A DNA stretch of 64,000 nt from Clostridia bacterium (lineage in GTDB: Bacteria > Bacillota > Clostridia > Christensenellales > Aristaeellaceae), in the NCBI GenBank assembly GCA_017938695.1, contig JAGBBA010000075.1, positions 1 to 64,000 of the forward strand, given 5' to 3'. The notes under the pieces were generated by a model. The model saw nothing but the letters and a program-made list of their open reading frames with translations. It was not told the origin of the DNA and searched no databases. Every line of letters starts with the position of its first letter. Position 1 is the stretch's first letter. The position numbers were made by a program, and so were the translations under genes. Shown here in pieces: positions 49,311-57,930 of this stretch.

Positions 49311-50075
49311 TTATGCTCTTTCCCTAGGTTTGACAAACCTGGCGATCAGCACGCCGATTTCGAACAAAATCAGCATGGGAATGCCCAGCATCATCTGGGA
49401 CACCACATCCGGCGGCGTCAGCACGGCTGCCACCACTGCCACGGCCAGAATGATATACTTGCGCTTGCTGGCCAGCATCTGGTGATTGGTCCAGCCCATC
49501 CGGGTGGTCATATACAGCACCACCGGCAGCTCAAAGGCAATGCCGAAGGGCACCACGAACCCAAACAGGAAGCCCACATACTTATCCACGCTGAGCATAG
49601 GCACGGCCAGGTTTTCGCCGGCGATCAGGAAGAAATCCACCGCCAGCATATACACCGCGCCATAGCAGAACACAACGCCCAGCAGGAACAGCAGCAGGAT
49701 CACAAAAAACAGCACCCGGAAGGTCTTTTTCTCGTGGGGATACAGCGCAGGCTTGATAAAACTCCAGATCTGCCAGATGATCACCGGACTCGCCACCACG
49801 ATGGCGGCAACCAGTCCCACCTTCATTTTGGTGACCAGTGCCTCGGACATGGCCGTGTAGATGATCTCGATCCCCCTGGCCTCGATGGGCTGCAGGATGA
49901 GGCCCATCAGCCAGTCAATGGCGAAGTAGAAGATCAGCACAAAGGCGATGCCGATGGCCGCCGCACTGATGACCAGCACATTGCGCAGCGCAGCCAGATG
50001 CACCAGAACAGACTGCTTCTGCTCCTGCGGAGCCACCTTTTCAGGGGCTTCGGTCTGCTTATTCTGCCTTGCCAT
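49311..50075 (-). CDS. tatC: Sec-independent translocase subunit TatC
   Basis: 254 residues from ATG 50075, overlapping tatA by 17 bases. There are six membrane segments; IWQIWSFIKPALYPHEKK and FVVPFGIAFELPVVLYM are TatC signatures. The usual N-terminal HL-ELR motif reads LVHLAALRNVL. It is the receptor and core of the Tat pore, exporting folded proteins with twin-arginine signals. No obvious Tat substrate is in the window. Confidence 0.95.
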   Translation of the reverse strand: MARQNKQTEAPEKVAPQEQKQSVLVHLAALRNVLVISAAAIGIAFVLIFYFAIDWLMGLILQPIEARGIEIIYTAMSEALVTKMKVGLVAAIVVASPVIIWQIWSFIKPALYPHEKKTFRVLFFVILLLFLLGVVFCYGAVYMLAVDFFLIAGENLAVPMLSVDKYVGFLFGFVVPFGIAFELPVVLYMTTRMGWTNHQMLASKRKYIILAVAVVAAVLTPPDVVSQMMLGIPMLILFEIGVLIARFVKPRERA

Positions 50076-50241
50076 CGTCCTTCGCTTCGGCCTTGTCGCC
50101 GTCCTCGTCGTTCTTCATTTCATTCTTGAAGTCCTTGATGCTCTTGCCCAGGGCCTTGCCCACACCGGCCAGCTTGCCGCCGCCGAACAGCACCAGTGCC
50201 AGCACCAGGATCAAAACGATTTCCCAAATACCCAAACGCAT
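50059..50241 (-). CDS. tatA: Twin-arginine translocase subunit TatA
   Basis: 60 residues from ATG 50241. An N-terminal membrane helix (IWEIVLILVLALVLFGGGKLAGVG) and amphipathic helix (KALGKSIKDFKNEM) with an acidic tail are typical of TatA. The gene lies between tatB and tatC. Confidence 0.9.
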   Translation of the reverse strand: MRLGIWEIVLILVLALVLFGGGKLAGVGKALGKSIKDFKNEMKNDEDGDKAEAKDDGKAE

Positions 50242-50256
50242 AATTCCATTTCCTCC

Positions 50257-50556
50257 TTATGCTTCAACGTCTTTTTTGATATCCTTTATTTCCTTCTCGA
50301 TCTCCCTGGCCGCGCCTTGAATATCCTTGGTCACGTCAGCATCCTTGAAGGTTTGTGCGATATCTTCTTTGGTGTCCTTGAATTCCTTGGCGATGTCGTC
50401 CCAGCCGGTTTCTTTTTTCACCTCGCGCACAAACTTGCGGATGGTTTTCACCTGGCGGGCGATCCACTTCGCCACCTTGGGCAGATCCTTGGGGCCAACG
50501 ATCAGGAACGCCACCAGCAGCACCACGATCAGCTCTGCCATGCCGATATTGAACAT
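50257..50556 (-). CDS. tatB: TatB-like translocase subunit
   Basis: 99 residues from ATG 50556. FNIGMAELIVVLLVAFLIVGPKDLPKVAKWI has the GP-LP hinge of TatB rather than the FG hinge of TatA, with a long charged helical tail. A separate TatB is less common in Bacillota, many of which use a bifunctional TatA, so the distinction is tentative. Its promoter is TTGCGT-17-TATAAT (50617-50612, 50594-50589). Confidence 0.8.
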   Translation of the reverse strand: MFNIGMAELIVVLLVAFLIVGPKDLPKVAKWIARQVKTIRKFVREVKKETGWDDIAKEFKDTKEDIAQTFKDADVTKDIQGAAREIEKEIKDIKKDVEA

Positions 50557-50588
50557 TCCCGTCCCCCCTCTCTCTGCTTTGTGCTGAT

Positions 50589-50617
50589 ATTATAACCCAT
50601 GATGACAAAAAACGCAA
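50589..50617 (-). promoter_or_regulatory. Promoter of tatB-tatA-tatC
   Basis: Minus strand: TTGCGT at 50617-50612, 17 bases, TATAAT at 50594-50589. A weaker divergent promoter (TTTACG-17-TACAAT, -10 at 50671-50676) faces the next gene. Confidence 0.75.
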
Positions 50618-50709
50618 ATGAAACACATCAAATTTATTGTATTCATCTTTACGAATGCAACACCTTGCAGTACAATGTCAACATATTCACGAACAAAGGA
50701 GTGGATCCC

Positions 50710-51435
50710 ATGACAGACTTCCATGTCAACAGCGGCTTCCTTTATGGCGTAACCGCCGTCATCATCGTCTTTGTGCTGGCGCAATCCGCCTTTTTCCTGG
50801 TGAAGGCCGCCCGCCGCGCCAAGCAGCTGGGCATCACCGGTGCCACCATCCGCAAGACCATCGCCTCCAGTGCGCTGTTCACCGTTGCGCCTGCAGTGGC
50901 CATTCTCCTGGGCGTGATCACCCTGTCCAAGTTCATGGGTCTGCCCTTCCCCTGGCTGCGCCTGAGCGTGCTGGGCGCGCTCACCTATGAGCTGCCTGCC
51001 GCTACCTCTACCGCCACCGCCATGAATCTTTCCCTCTCCCAGCCCATTTCTGACGCGCAGGCCTTCGGTGCCATCGCCTGGGTGATGACCCTGGGCATCA
51101 TCCCCGGCATCTTCCTGGTGCTTTTCGGCCTGAAGAAGATCCAGGGCGGCGTGATGTCCATCAAGAACAAGGACCCCAAGTGGGGCAATATTTTCATGGA
51201 CAGCATGTTCCTGGGCATGATCTCCGCCTTCGTCGGCATGCTCTTTGCTGATATCCGCCTGGGCCTGCCCGGGTTTATCCCGATCGTGGTGGCTGCGATT
51301 TCCGCCGTCATCATGGGCATTTGCGGCGTGCTGATCAAGGTCTGCAAGGTCAAGTGGCTGGAACAGTACGCCCTGCCCATTTCCATGCTGGGTGCCATGG
51401 CAGCTTCCATCCCCGTGACCTGGCTGATGGCCTGA
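50710..51435 (+). CDS. DUF5058-like membrane protein
   Basis: 241 residues from ATG 50710, with AAAGGAGTG upstream; the earlier in-frame ATG 50599 overlaps the tat promoter and is rejected. Seven hydrophobic segments are seen, with VAILLGVITLSKFMGLPFPWLRLS and GALTYELPAATSTATAMN in the middle. This is a conserved membrane family of unknown function, probably a transporter half. The partner gene 16 bases downstream is also polytopic. Confidence 0.75.
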   Translation: MTDFHVNSGFLYGVTAVIIVFVLAQSAFFLVKAARRAKQLGITGATIRKTIASSALFTVAPAVAILLGVITLSKFMGLPFPWLRLSVLGALTYELPAATSTATAMNLSLSQPISDAQAFGAIAWVMTLGIIPGIFLVLFGLKKIQGGVMSIKNKDPKWGNIFMDSMFLGMISAFVGMLFADIRLGLPGFIPIVVAAISAVIMGICGVLIKVCKVKWLEQYALPISMLGAMAASIPVTWLMA

Positions 51436-51451
51436 GAAAGGAGCGAGCGAT

Positions 51452-52111
51452 ATGAATCAGAAATCTTATACCGATTCCGTGCACCTTTACGGCCGCATCT
51501 GGACGGCCACGGCCATCTTTCTTTTGCTGATGGCCCCCACCGCCATCTGTGTGCATTACAACGCCTGGCCTGAAATGCAGTACGTCCTCAAGGGGCTGCT
51601 GGGCGTGGCCCCCATTTACTGGACGGTGGGCATCATCGAGGTGCTCACCTACTCCCCCATGCTGGGCACCGCCGGCACCTATCTTTCCTTTGTGACCGGC
51701 AACCTCACTAACCTGAAGGTACCCTGCGCCCTCAACGCCATGGAAGCCGCCAAGGTCAAGGCTGCCTCCGAGGAAGGCGAAGTGATCTCCACCATCGCCA
51801 TCGCCACCTCCTCCATCGTCACCACGCTGATCATCGCCGCAGGCGTGCTGCTCCTGGGCTACCTGCAGCCCATCCTGGAGTCCCCCGTCCTGGCCCCTGC
51901 CTTCGATAACATCCTTCCCGCCCTCTTCGGCGGCCTGGGCGTCGTCTACATCTCCAAGAACCCCAAGATCGCCATTGTGCCCCTGCTCTTCATGGTGATC
52001 CTCTTCCTGCTGGTGCCCTCCCTGGCCTCTTCCGTGGGCATTCTCGTCCCCGTGGGTGCGCTCATCGCCATCGGCGTCAGCCGCATCCTCTACAAGAAGG
52101 GCCGTCTGTGA
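51452..52111 (+). CDS. Polytopic membrane protein, partner of the DUF5058-like protein
   Basis: 219 residues from ATG 51452, after GAAAGGAGCG. Six hydrophobic segments include APIYWTVGIIEVLTYSPMLGT and NILPALFGGLGVVYISKNPK. Cotranscription with the upstream gene suggests a two-component membrane complex. The function is unknown. Confidence 0.7.
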   Translation: MNQKSYTDSVHLYGRIWTATAIFLLLMAPTAICVHYNAWPEMQYVLKGLLGVAPIYWTVGIIEVLTYSPMLGTAGTYLSFVTGNLTNLKVPCALNAMEAAKVKAASEEGEVISTIAIATSSIVTTLIIAAGVLLLGYLQPILESPVLAPAFDNILPALFGGLGVVYISKNPKIAIVPLLFMVILFLLVPSLASSVGILVPVGALIAIGVSRILYKKGRL

Positions 52112-52195
52112 CCAGGGGCTTTGCCCCTGGACCCCACCAGAGGACGCTGTCCTCTGGACTCCTGCTTAAGGGATTTCATCCCTTAAGAATCCCTT
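52112..52195. repeat. Intergenic multi-hairpin repeat element B
   Basis: Three perfect hairpins with 3-base loops: 52112-52130 (CCAGGGGC-TTT-GCCCCTGG), 52137-52157 (CCAGAGGAC-GCT-GTCCTCTGG) and 52165-52187 (CTTAAGGGAT-TTC-ATCCCTTAAG). AATCCCTTTTT follows, so the last could terminate transcription. Confidence 0.85.
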
Positions 52196-52256
52196 TTTCG
52201 CGATGCTGCGTGGTTGCCCTGTTGTGAGGTGCTGCGCGTGTTTGTTGGAGGTTCGT

Positions 52257-53693
52257 ATGGTTTGGTTTTGTTTGATTTTGGCTGCGCTGATGGTGTTCAT
52301 CACGGTTTTGGTGATGCGGACGACGGCGTTCAAGCCGGAGGCGGAGGAGCCGGTTGCTTCTGAGCCGGAAGTGTTCGACGGAGATAAGGCTGTACGCGAC
52401 TTGCAGCAGCTGATCCGCTGCAAGACGGTGTCTTACCGGGATAAATCTTTGGAGAATGATGCGGAGTTCGCCAAGCTGGAGGCTCTGCTGCCGGCGATGT
52501 TCCCCCATGTGCACCAGGTATGCGAGTTCATCAAACCCGGGCCCAGGAGCCTGCTTTTCCACTGGAAAGGCAAGTCTGCCGAGGCTCCCGGGGTGCTAAT
52601 GGCCCATTACGATGTGGTTCCCGTCAATGAGGAATTGTGGGACAAGCCTGCCTTTGAGGGCATTATTGAGAATAATGTTCTCTGGGGGCGCGGCACGCTG
52701 GACACCAAGGGTACCTTTGTGGGCGTGCTGGAGGCTGCGGATAACCTGATCGCTCAGGGCTTTGTGCCGGAAAACGACCTATACCTGGCCTTTGCCGGCG
52801 ATGAGGAGATTTCCGGCGAAGGCGCGCCTACCATCGTCCGCTGGTTCAACGAGCACGGCGTGAAGCCTGCCTTTGTGCTGGACGAGGGCGGTGCTGTGGT
52901 GGAGAAGGTCTTCCCCGGTGTCAAGCAGCCCTGCGCGCTGATCGGCATTGGCGAGAAGGGCCCCATGGATGTAAAGCTCACCCTGGACACCAACGGCGGC
53001 CATGCCTCCACACCTCCGCCCCACACGCCCGTGGGACTGCTGGCCAAGGCAGTCACCAATATCGAAAAGCATCCCTTCCCCTTCACCCTCACGCCGCCTG
53101 CTGAGCAGATGTTCGATATCCTGGGCCGCCGCTCCACCTTCCTTTACCGGATGATCTTCGCTAACCTGTGGTGCTTCAAGCCCGTGCTGAACCTGTTCTG
53201 CCGGCTTTCCGGCGGCGAGCTCAACGCCCTGGTGCGCACCACCGTGGCCTTCACGCAGATGCAGGGCAGCGCAGCCTCCAACGTGCTGCCGCCCCATGCC
53301 TGGGTGGGCGCGAATCTGCGGCTCATCAGCGGCGAAACCGTCGAAGGTGCCCGCAAGCGTCTGCAAAAGCTTTGCGGCAGCAAGAAGATCAAGGTGGACG
53401 TGGTGATGGGCATGAACCCCTCGCCCATCAGCCGCACCGACGATGAACCCTACCAGCGGCTGAGCAAAGCCATCCGTGCCACCTGGACGGACGCGGTGGT
53501 TTCCCCCTACCTGATGCTGGCCTGCTCCGACTCCCGGCATTACGGCCCTATCAGCGACCATGTGTACCGCTTCTCCGCCATGGCCCTGAGCAAAGAGGAA
53601 CGCGGTATGATCCACGGCAACAACGAGCGCATTCCCTTGGAAACCATCAAGAAAACGGTGGCCTTCTACCAGCGGATCATCAAATCCTGCTAA
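52257..53693 (+). CDS. M20 family metallopeptidase, membrane anchored
   Basis: 478 residues from ATG 52257, after TTGGAGG. One N-terminal membrane segment (WFCLILAALMVFITVLVM) is followed by the M20 domain: VLMAHYDVVPV (first His and Asp), WGRGTLDTKGT (bridging Asp), AFAGDEEISGEGA (catalytic Glu pair) and SDSRHYGPISDHVYRF (last metal ligand). The length and anchor recall the PM20D1/carboxypeptidase S branch. It hydrolyses amide bonds of small peptides or N-acyl amino acids; the substrate is not determinable. Confidence 0.9.
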   Translation: MVWFCLILAALMVFITVLVMRTTAFKPEAEEPVASEPEVFDGDKAVRDLQQLIRCKTVSYRDKSLENDAEFAKLEALLPAMFPHVHQVCEFIKPGPRSLLFHWKGKSAEAPGVLMAHYDVVPVNEELWDKPAFEGIIENNVLWGRGTLDTKGTFVGVLEAADNLIAQGFVPENDLYLAFAGDEEISGEGAPTIVRWFNEHGVKPAFVLDEGGAVVEKVFPGVKQPCALIGIGEKGPMDVKLTLDTNGGHASTPPPHTPVGLLAKAVTNIEKHPFPFTLTPPAEQMFDILGRRSTFLYRMIFANLWCFKPVLNLFCRLSGGELNALVRTTVAFTQMQGSAASNVLPPHAWVGANLRLISGETVEGARKRLQKLCGSKKIKVDVVMGMNPSPISRTDDEPYQRLSKAIRATWTDAVVSPYLMLACSDSRHYGPISDHVYRFSAMALSKEERGMIHGNNERIPLETIKKTVAFYQRIIKSC

Positions 53694-53707
53694 AACCCAC
53701 ACAAAAG

Positions 53708-53739
53708 GCCAAGGTGCCCCCATGCACCTTGGCTTTTTT
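53708..53739 (+). terminator. Terminator of the M20 peptidase gene
   Basis: GCCAAGGTGC and GCACCTTGGC pair around six bases, followed by TTTTTT. Confidence 0.9.
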
Positions 53740-53761
53740 GTTGCACCATCGACCCCAAACA

Positions 53762-53880
53762 AAAGGAGCGACCAGTTACGGTCGCCCCGAATGGGTTTCG
53801 AAAGGGTCGAAGACCCTTCGCAGGGTGCAGGGGCAGAGCCCCTGCCGGGAGAGTCCAGAGAGGGCAGAGCCCTCGCTGGC
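53762..53880. repeat. Intergenic multi-hairpin repeat element C (opposite orientation)
   Basis: GCGACC...GGTCGC (53768-53785), CCCCGAATGGG, then hairpins at 53800-53820, 53827-53845 (GCAGGGGC-AGA-GCCCCTGC) and 53860-53874 (GAGGGC-AGA-GCCCTC). Loops are AGA where elements A and B have TCT or TTT, so this copy is inverted relative to element A. Confidence 0.85.
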
Positions 53881-53881
53881 G

Positions 53882-55531
53882 TTACTTCGCGGGTGCCTCG
53901 GGCACGGCCACGATGCGGCCCTGGCCGTAGGGATCGGCGTAGTCTTCGCCCACAACGCCGCCCAGGGTGGTGGTGATGTAGTCGATCAGCACCTGGTTGT
54001 CCAGCTTCACTTCATCCTGCAGGATGGTGCAGCCGTCGAACACGGTGTTGCCATCGCCGTTCTGCTTCAGCTTGTAGTTGTGAGAGGCCAAGGTGTAGAC
54101 CTTGTCCATGTCCAGAGGCTCGCCGCCGACCATCACGTTCTTCACGCGATACTCGCCGTCCACGGACACGAACATCTTGTTCTCGTCCATCTTCACAGAG
54201 GAAGGAATGTAGGTGTGGATCTCAAAGGTGATGCCGGACACCTGCAGGAAGCCGCCGAACTCGTTGGGCACGTCCTTGCAGGCATACTCGAGGGCATCCA
54301 GCACCTTCTGGCCGGTGATCTCGATCACGCACATGGCGTTGCCGAAGGGATGCACCTTCAGGATGTCGTTCAGGGTGATGTCGCCAGCCTTGATGGTGTC
54401 GCGCACGCCGCCGCCGTTGACGATGGCAATGTCAGCACCGGACTGGTCGCGGTAAGCATCGGCGCACAGGTCGCCCAGGTTGGTTTCAGCAGTACGCACG
54501 ATGCGCACGTCGGTTTCGGGATCGCGGATCACCAGGTCCACCTGGGTGGAAGCCACGACCTCAGCCAGCTTCTCGTTCAGGGCAGCGGTGGCGTTCTCCA
54601 CGGCTTCGGAGATCTCGTTCTTGATCAGCTCGGGAGCATCAAAGTCGTAATCCCACTCGTGGATGCCGCACTCCATGGAGCCGTCCTCAGCAGAAATGCG
54701 CAGGTAGCCGATGCCTTCCAGCTTGGTGCCGCAGCCGGAGCGCAGCACTTCCTCGCCGTCCTTGTTCAGCATGATGACCTGCTCCTTGTCATGGCTGTGA
54801 CCATCCAGGAAGGCATCGATGCCGTTGGTGTTGCCGATGATGTCAGCATAGGTCCAGGGCTTGCACTCGGCCTCGTTGCCCACATGGCCCATGGCCACCA
54901 CATAGGAAGCGCCTTCAGCGATGGCAGCATCCACAGCAGACTGCACGGCGTTGTAGAGCTTCTCGCCGGTTTCGTCCTGGAAGAAGCCGTAGATGAACTC
55001 GCCTTCTTCATTCTTGAAGTAGGCAGGAGAAGAGGAGGTCAGGGTCTTGGGGGTGGAGATGCCCACGAAGGCAACCTTCACGCCGTCGAATTCCTTGATC
55101 ACATAGGGATCAAAGACCAGCTCGCCTTCCTTGTTGAAGTTGGAGCTGATGTAGGGGAACTCAGCCTTCTCGGCCAGCTCCAGGAAGCGTTCCATGCCGT
55201 AGTCGAACTCATGGTTGCCGGGGGTGGCAATGTCGTAGCCCACAGCGTTCATCAGGTCGGTGATGGCTTCGCCCTTGGTCATGGTACCAACAGGCTCGCC
55301 CTGGATGGCGTCGCCATTGTCAACCAGCACCACATGGTTCTGGGCAGCCATGGCATCGCGCAGGGCAGCCAGGCCGGCATAGCCCCAGCCGGACTCGATG
55401 CCGCAGTGCACGTCGCTGGTGAACAGGATCACCAGGTCTTTGGTCAGCGCAGGAGCAGCAGCTTCTTCTGCAACAGCGGTGCAGCCCAGCAGCATAGCCA
55501 GCGCAAGGATCAGGCCAAGAATCTTTTTCAT
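53882..55531 (-). CDS. 5'-nucleotidase / 2',3'-cyclic-nucleotide phosphodiesterase family lipoprotein
   Basis: 549 residues from ATG 55531, nine bases after AAGGAGG. The lipoprotein signal is LGLILALAMLLGCTA. The metallophosphatase domain has LFTSDVHCG, VLVDNGDAIQGEP, TPGNHEFDYGMERF and GHSHDKEQV, all metal ligands of the UshA/calcineurin fold. The C-terminal 5'-nucleotidase domain contains IAIVNGGGVRDTIKAGDITLNDIL and KVHPFGNAM. It scavenges extracellular nucleotides. A promoter TTGAAA-16-TATAAT lies upstream on the minus strand (55604-55599, 55582-55577). Confidence 0.95.
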   Translation of the reverse strand: MKKILGLILALAMLLGCTAVAEEAAAPALTKDLVILFTSDVHCGIESGWGYAGLAALRDAMAAQNHVVLVDNGDAIQGEPVGTMTKGEAITDLMNAVGYDIATPGNHEFDYGMERFLELAEKAEFPYISSNFNKEGELVFDPYVIKEFDGVKVAFVGISTPKTLTSSSPAYFKNEEGEFIYGFFQDETGEKLYNAVQSAVDAAIAEGASYVVAMGHVGNEAECKPWTYADIIGNTNGIDAFLDGHSHDKEQVIMLNKDGEEVLRSGCGTKLEGIGYLRISAEDGSMECGIHEWDYDFDAPELIKNEISEAVENATAALNEKLAEVVASTQVDLVIRDPETDVRIVRTAETNLGDLCADAYRDQSGADIAIVNGGGVRDTIKAGDITLNDILKVHPFGNAMCVIEITGQKVLDALEYACKDVPNEFGGFLQVSGITFEIHTYIPSSVKMDENKMFVSVDGEYRVKNVMVGGEPLDMDKVYTLASHNYKLKQNGDGNTVFDGCTILQDEVKLDNQVLIDYITTTLGGVVGEDYADPYGQGRIVAVPEAPAK

Positions 55532-55576
55532 GGACATTTTCCTCCTTATGAAATTGACTTAAGGAAACCTTACTTT

Positions 55577-55604
55577 ATTATACCATAAACTGGACGAATT
55601 TCAA
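55577..55604 (-). promoter_or_regulatory. Promoter of the 5'-nucleotidase gene
   Basis: Minus strand: TTGAAA at 55604-55599, 16 bases, TATAAT at 55582-55577. Confidence 0.75.
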
Positions 55605-55647
55605 TATACGGACAACCTTGCTGAAACATTTTGCCGGGTGATTTTCA

Positions 55648-55676
55648 TCATACAGGGCAGACGGCGCGCATACATT
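55648..55676 (+). promoter_or_regulatory. Candidate sporulation (SigE/SigK-type) promoter
   Basis: TCATACA (55648-55654), 14 bases, CATACATT (55669-55676) resembles the mother-cell sigma consensus (CATACA-T at -10). It precedes the L,D-transpeptidase and spoIIIA genes. It is suggestive, not certain. Confidence 0.4.
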
Positions 55677-55702
55677 CACACCATCCGGAGGAGGTGGACA
55701 GC

Positions 55703-56350
55703 ATGCGCAGAGGTCTTGCCCTGCTGTTGATGCTGCTGTTGCTGCTGTTGCTGTCCGGCCCTGCATCTGCTGAATCCTACACGATCCATGTGGATGTGGA
55801 AAGCAAGTCCCTCACGGTATGGCAGGGTGCGCAGTGCGTGAAGCAATACACCGTGGCCACCGGGGCCTGGGACACACCCACGCCCCTGGGCACCTTTGTC
55901 ATCAACAGCCGTTTCAGCGGGCGGATGGGCGGCTTCGGCACCTGTTTTCTGGGGCTGAACGTACCCTGGGGCAGCTATGGCATCCACGGCACCAACAAGC
56001 CGGAGAGCATCGGCAGCAATGCCAGCCACGGGTGCATCCGCATGCATGTGAAGGACGCTGAGGAGCTCTACGCCCTGGTACCCAACGGCACCAAGGTGGT
56101 AATCGAGTGCGGCCCTTACGGTGAACTGGGCACCAGCCTGCGCCCCCTGAAAAGCGGCGACCGCAGCAGCATGGTCCGTGCTGTGCAAAGGAAGCTGCGC
56201 GCCCTGGGGTTCTATTATGGCTGGCCCGACGGCATCTACGGCGCGGCTACCCAGCAGGCGGTGGATGCCGCGAGAAAAGCCTGCCATCTGCCGCCCGGCG
56301 AAGTGGACTGGGCGTTCTATCAGGCCATTGGCCTGACGCTGTTTGAATAA
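55703..56350 (+). CDS. L,D-transpeptidase (YkuD) with peptidoglycan-binding domain
   Basis: 215 residues from ATG 55703, after GGAGGAGGTG. The signal peptide has an almost pure Leu run (LALLLMLLLLLLL). The YkuD domain contains GIHGTNKPESIG and SNASHGCIRMHVKDAEEL, with catalytic His and Cys. C-terminal residues 155-205 are a PG_binding_1 repeat (VRAVQRKLRALGFYYGWPDGIYG). It forms 3-3 crosslinks or attaches proteins to peptidoglycan. It lies 12 bases before spoIIIAA, so cotranscription and a spore cortex or germ-wall role are inferred. Confidence 0.92.
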   Translation: MRRGLALLLMLLLLLLLSGPASAESYTIHVDVESKSLTVWQGAQCVKQYTVATGAWDTPTPLGTFVINSRFSGRMGGFGTCFLGLNVPWGSYGIHGTNKPESIGSNASHGCIRMHVKDAEELYALVPNGTKVVIECGPYGELGTSLRPLKSGDRSSMVRAVQRKLRALGFYYGWPDGIYGAATQQAVDAARKACHLPPGEVDWAFYQAIGLTLFE

Positions 56351-56362
56351 CGGAGGTGCGCC

Positions 56363-57232
56363 ATGAACTGGGAGGAAACCAAAGCATTCCTGGCCCCTTG
56401 CTTTCCCCAGGCCATCCGGGATGAGATGGAGCTGCTGCTCCCCGGCGAGCTGCGGGAGATCCGCATCCGTGCAGGGCGGCCCGCCGTTTTCTGCACCGGC
56501 AGTCGCACCGCTTTTCTGGACTGGGCCCCGGACGTCCGCCAAGTGGAAACCCTGGCCGAAGCCCTGTCCGAGCACAGCCTCTACGCCCGGGGCGACGAGA
56601 CCCGGCAGGGGTACGTCACCCTGCGCGGCGGCCACCGCATGGGCCTGTGCGGCCGGGTAACCGCCCGCGGGCTGAAGGACATTGGCTCGCTGTGCATCCG
56701 CATTGCCGCCCAGTGGCCCGGTTGCGCCGACAACCTTCTCCCCTATGCCGACAACCTGCTGATCATCGGCCCGCCCGGCTCCGGCAAAACCACGCTCCTG
56801 CGCGACCTGGCACGGCAACTTGGGCACGGTAAGCAAGGCAAGCAGGTGGCTGTCATCGACGAGCGTGGCGAGCTCACCGCCTGCGTACAGGGCGTACCGC
56901 AGCTGGACGTGGGCGATGCCTGCGATGTGCTGGAGGGTTGCTCCAAGCCGGAGGCCGTGGCCTGGCTGGTGCGCTCCATGGCCCCCCAGATGATCATCAC
57001 CGATGAGCTTGGCGGCCCCGAGGACGCTGCTGCCCTGCTGGACGCCATGGCCTGCGGCGCGTCCGTCATCGCCAGCTGCCACGGCACCAGCCTGAACGAG
57101 GTGGCCAACCGTCCTGCCATGGCTGCCCTGATGGCCCGGCGCGCCTTTCATCATTACGCGCTGCTGCACCCCGAGGGCGGCGGCCGCATCGCTGCCCTGT
57201 ACGACCGCAACGGAAGCCCGGTGAAGCCATGA
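56363..57232 (+). CDS. spoIIIAA: Stage III sporulation protein AA, ATPase
   Basis: 289 residues from ATG 56363. The Walker A motif is IIGPPGSGKTTLLRDLARQL (near residue 135), and the Walker B region is MIITDELGGPEDAAALL. It belongs to the type II/IV secretion ATPase family and powers the SpoIIIA-SpoIIQ channel between mother cell and forespore. It overlaps spoIIIAB by ATGA. The complete order AA-AB-AC-AD-AE-AF-AG-AH follows. Confidence 0.96.
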   Translation: MNWEETKAFLAPCFPQAIRDEMELLLPGELREIRIRAGRPAVFCTGSRTAFLDWAPDVRQVETLAEALSEHSLYARGDETRQGYVTLRGGHRMGLCGRVTARGLKDIGSLCIRIAAQWPGCADNLLPYADNLLIIGPPGSGKTTLLRDLARQLGHGKQGKQVAVIDERGELTACVQGVPQLDVGDACDVLEGCSKPEAVAWLVRSMAPQMIITDELGGPEDAAALLDAMACGASVIASCHGTSLNEVANRPAMAALMARRAFHHYALLHPEGGGRIAALYDRNGSPVKP

Positions 57233-57711
57233 GCCGCGTGCTGTTTGCCATTTTTGCAGGGCTGATCTGCGGCGTGCTGGGCATGCGCCAAGCCCAGCGG
57301 CTGAAGGACAGCAGCCTGCGCCTCCACCGCTGGGAGATCCTCCTGCAGCACCTGTGCCTGCTGCTTCAGGAAAGCAGCCTGTCCCTGCCGGAAGCCTTCC
57401 GGCAGATCGCATCCGAAAACACCCCCGCCGACGAGCTGCTCCGCCGCCTGGCCGACGACATGCAGCAGCATCCCCTGCTGCCCCTGCCCCAGCTCTACCA
57501 GAGCGAAGGCCCCGAGGGGCCCATCCTGTCTCGGCTGATGGATCGCCTGTCCCGCGGCAGCCTGGACAGCCGCGTCCAGGCCGTGGAGCAAGCCGCCCAG
57601 GAGATCGCGCTATTGTCCGCATCCACCCAGCAAAAGGTGCAGCAGGACGCCCGCATGTGGCTCACCCTGGGCTGGACCTGCGGCGCATGCCTCACACTTC
57701 TACTGCTCTAA
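57229..57711 (+). CDS. spoIIIAB: Stage III sporulation protein AB
   Basis: 160 residues from ATG 57229. N-terminal (VLFAIFAGLICGVLGM) and C-terminal (LTLGWTCGACLTLLLL) membrane segments flank a helical domain with SLSLPEAFRQIA, like GspF-type platform proteins. The size is close to the usual 170. Confidence 0.93.
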   Translation: MSRVLFAIFAGLICGVLGMRQAQRLKDSSLRLHRWEILLQHLCLLLQESSLSLPEAFRQIASENTPADELLRRLADDMQQHPLLPLPQLYQSEGPEGPILSRLMDRLSRGSLDSRVQAVEQAAQEIALLSASTQQKVQQDARMWLTLGWTCGACLTLLLL

Positions 57712-57720
57712 GGAGTCCGT

Positions 57721-57918
57721 ATGCAGATCGAACTGTTATTCCAAATCGCTGGCGTGGGGGTGCTCACCACGGTAGTGGCCGCCATTCTGCAGCGTTCCGG
57801 CCGGGACGAGCTGGCCACCCTGTCCACCGTGGCCGGGCTGGCCATTGTGCTGCTGATGGTAGTAGGCCTCCTGGCTGACCTGTTCACCAGCGTCCGGACG
57901 ATATTCCAACTGTACTGA
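57721..57918 (+). CDS. spoIIIAC: Stage III sporulation protein AC
   Basis: 65 residues from ATG 57721, after AAGGAGTCCG. Two hydrophobic helices (VGVLTTVVAAILQRSGR and LAIVLLMVVGLLADLF) match the highly conserved SpoIIIAC, part of the channel base. Confidence 0.95.
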   Translation: MQIELLFQIAGVGVLTTVVAAILQRSGRDELATLSTVAGLAIVLLMVVGLLADLFTSVRTIFQLY

Positions 57919-57930
57919 GGAGGTTCCCCC

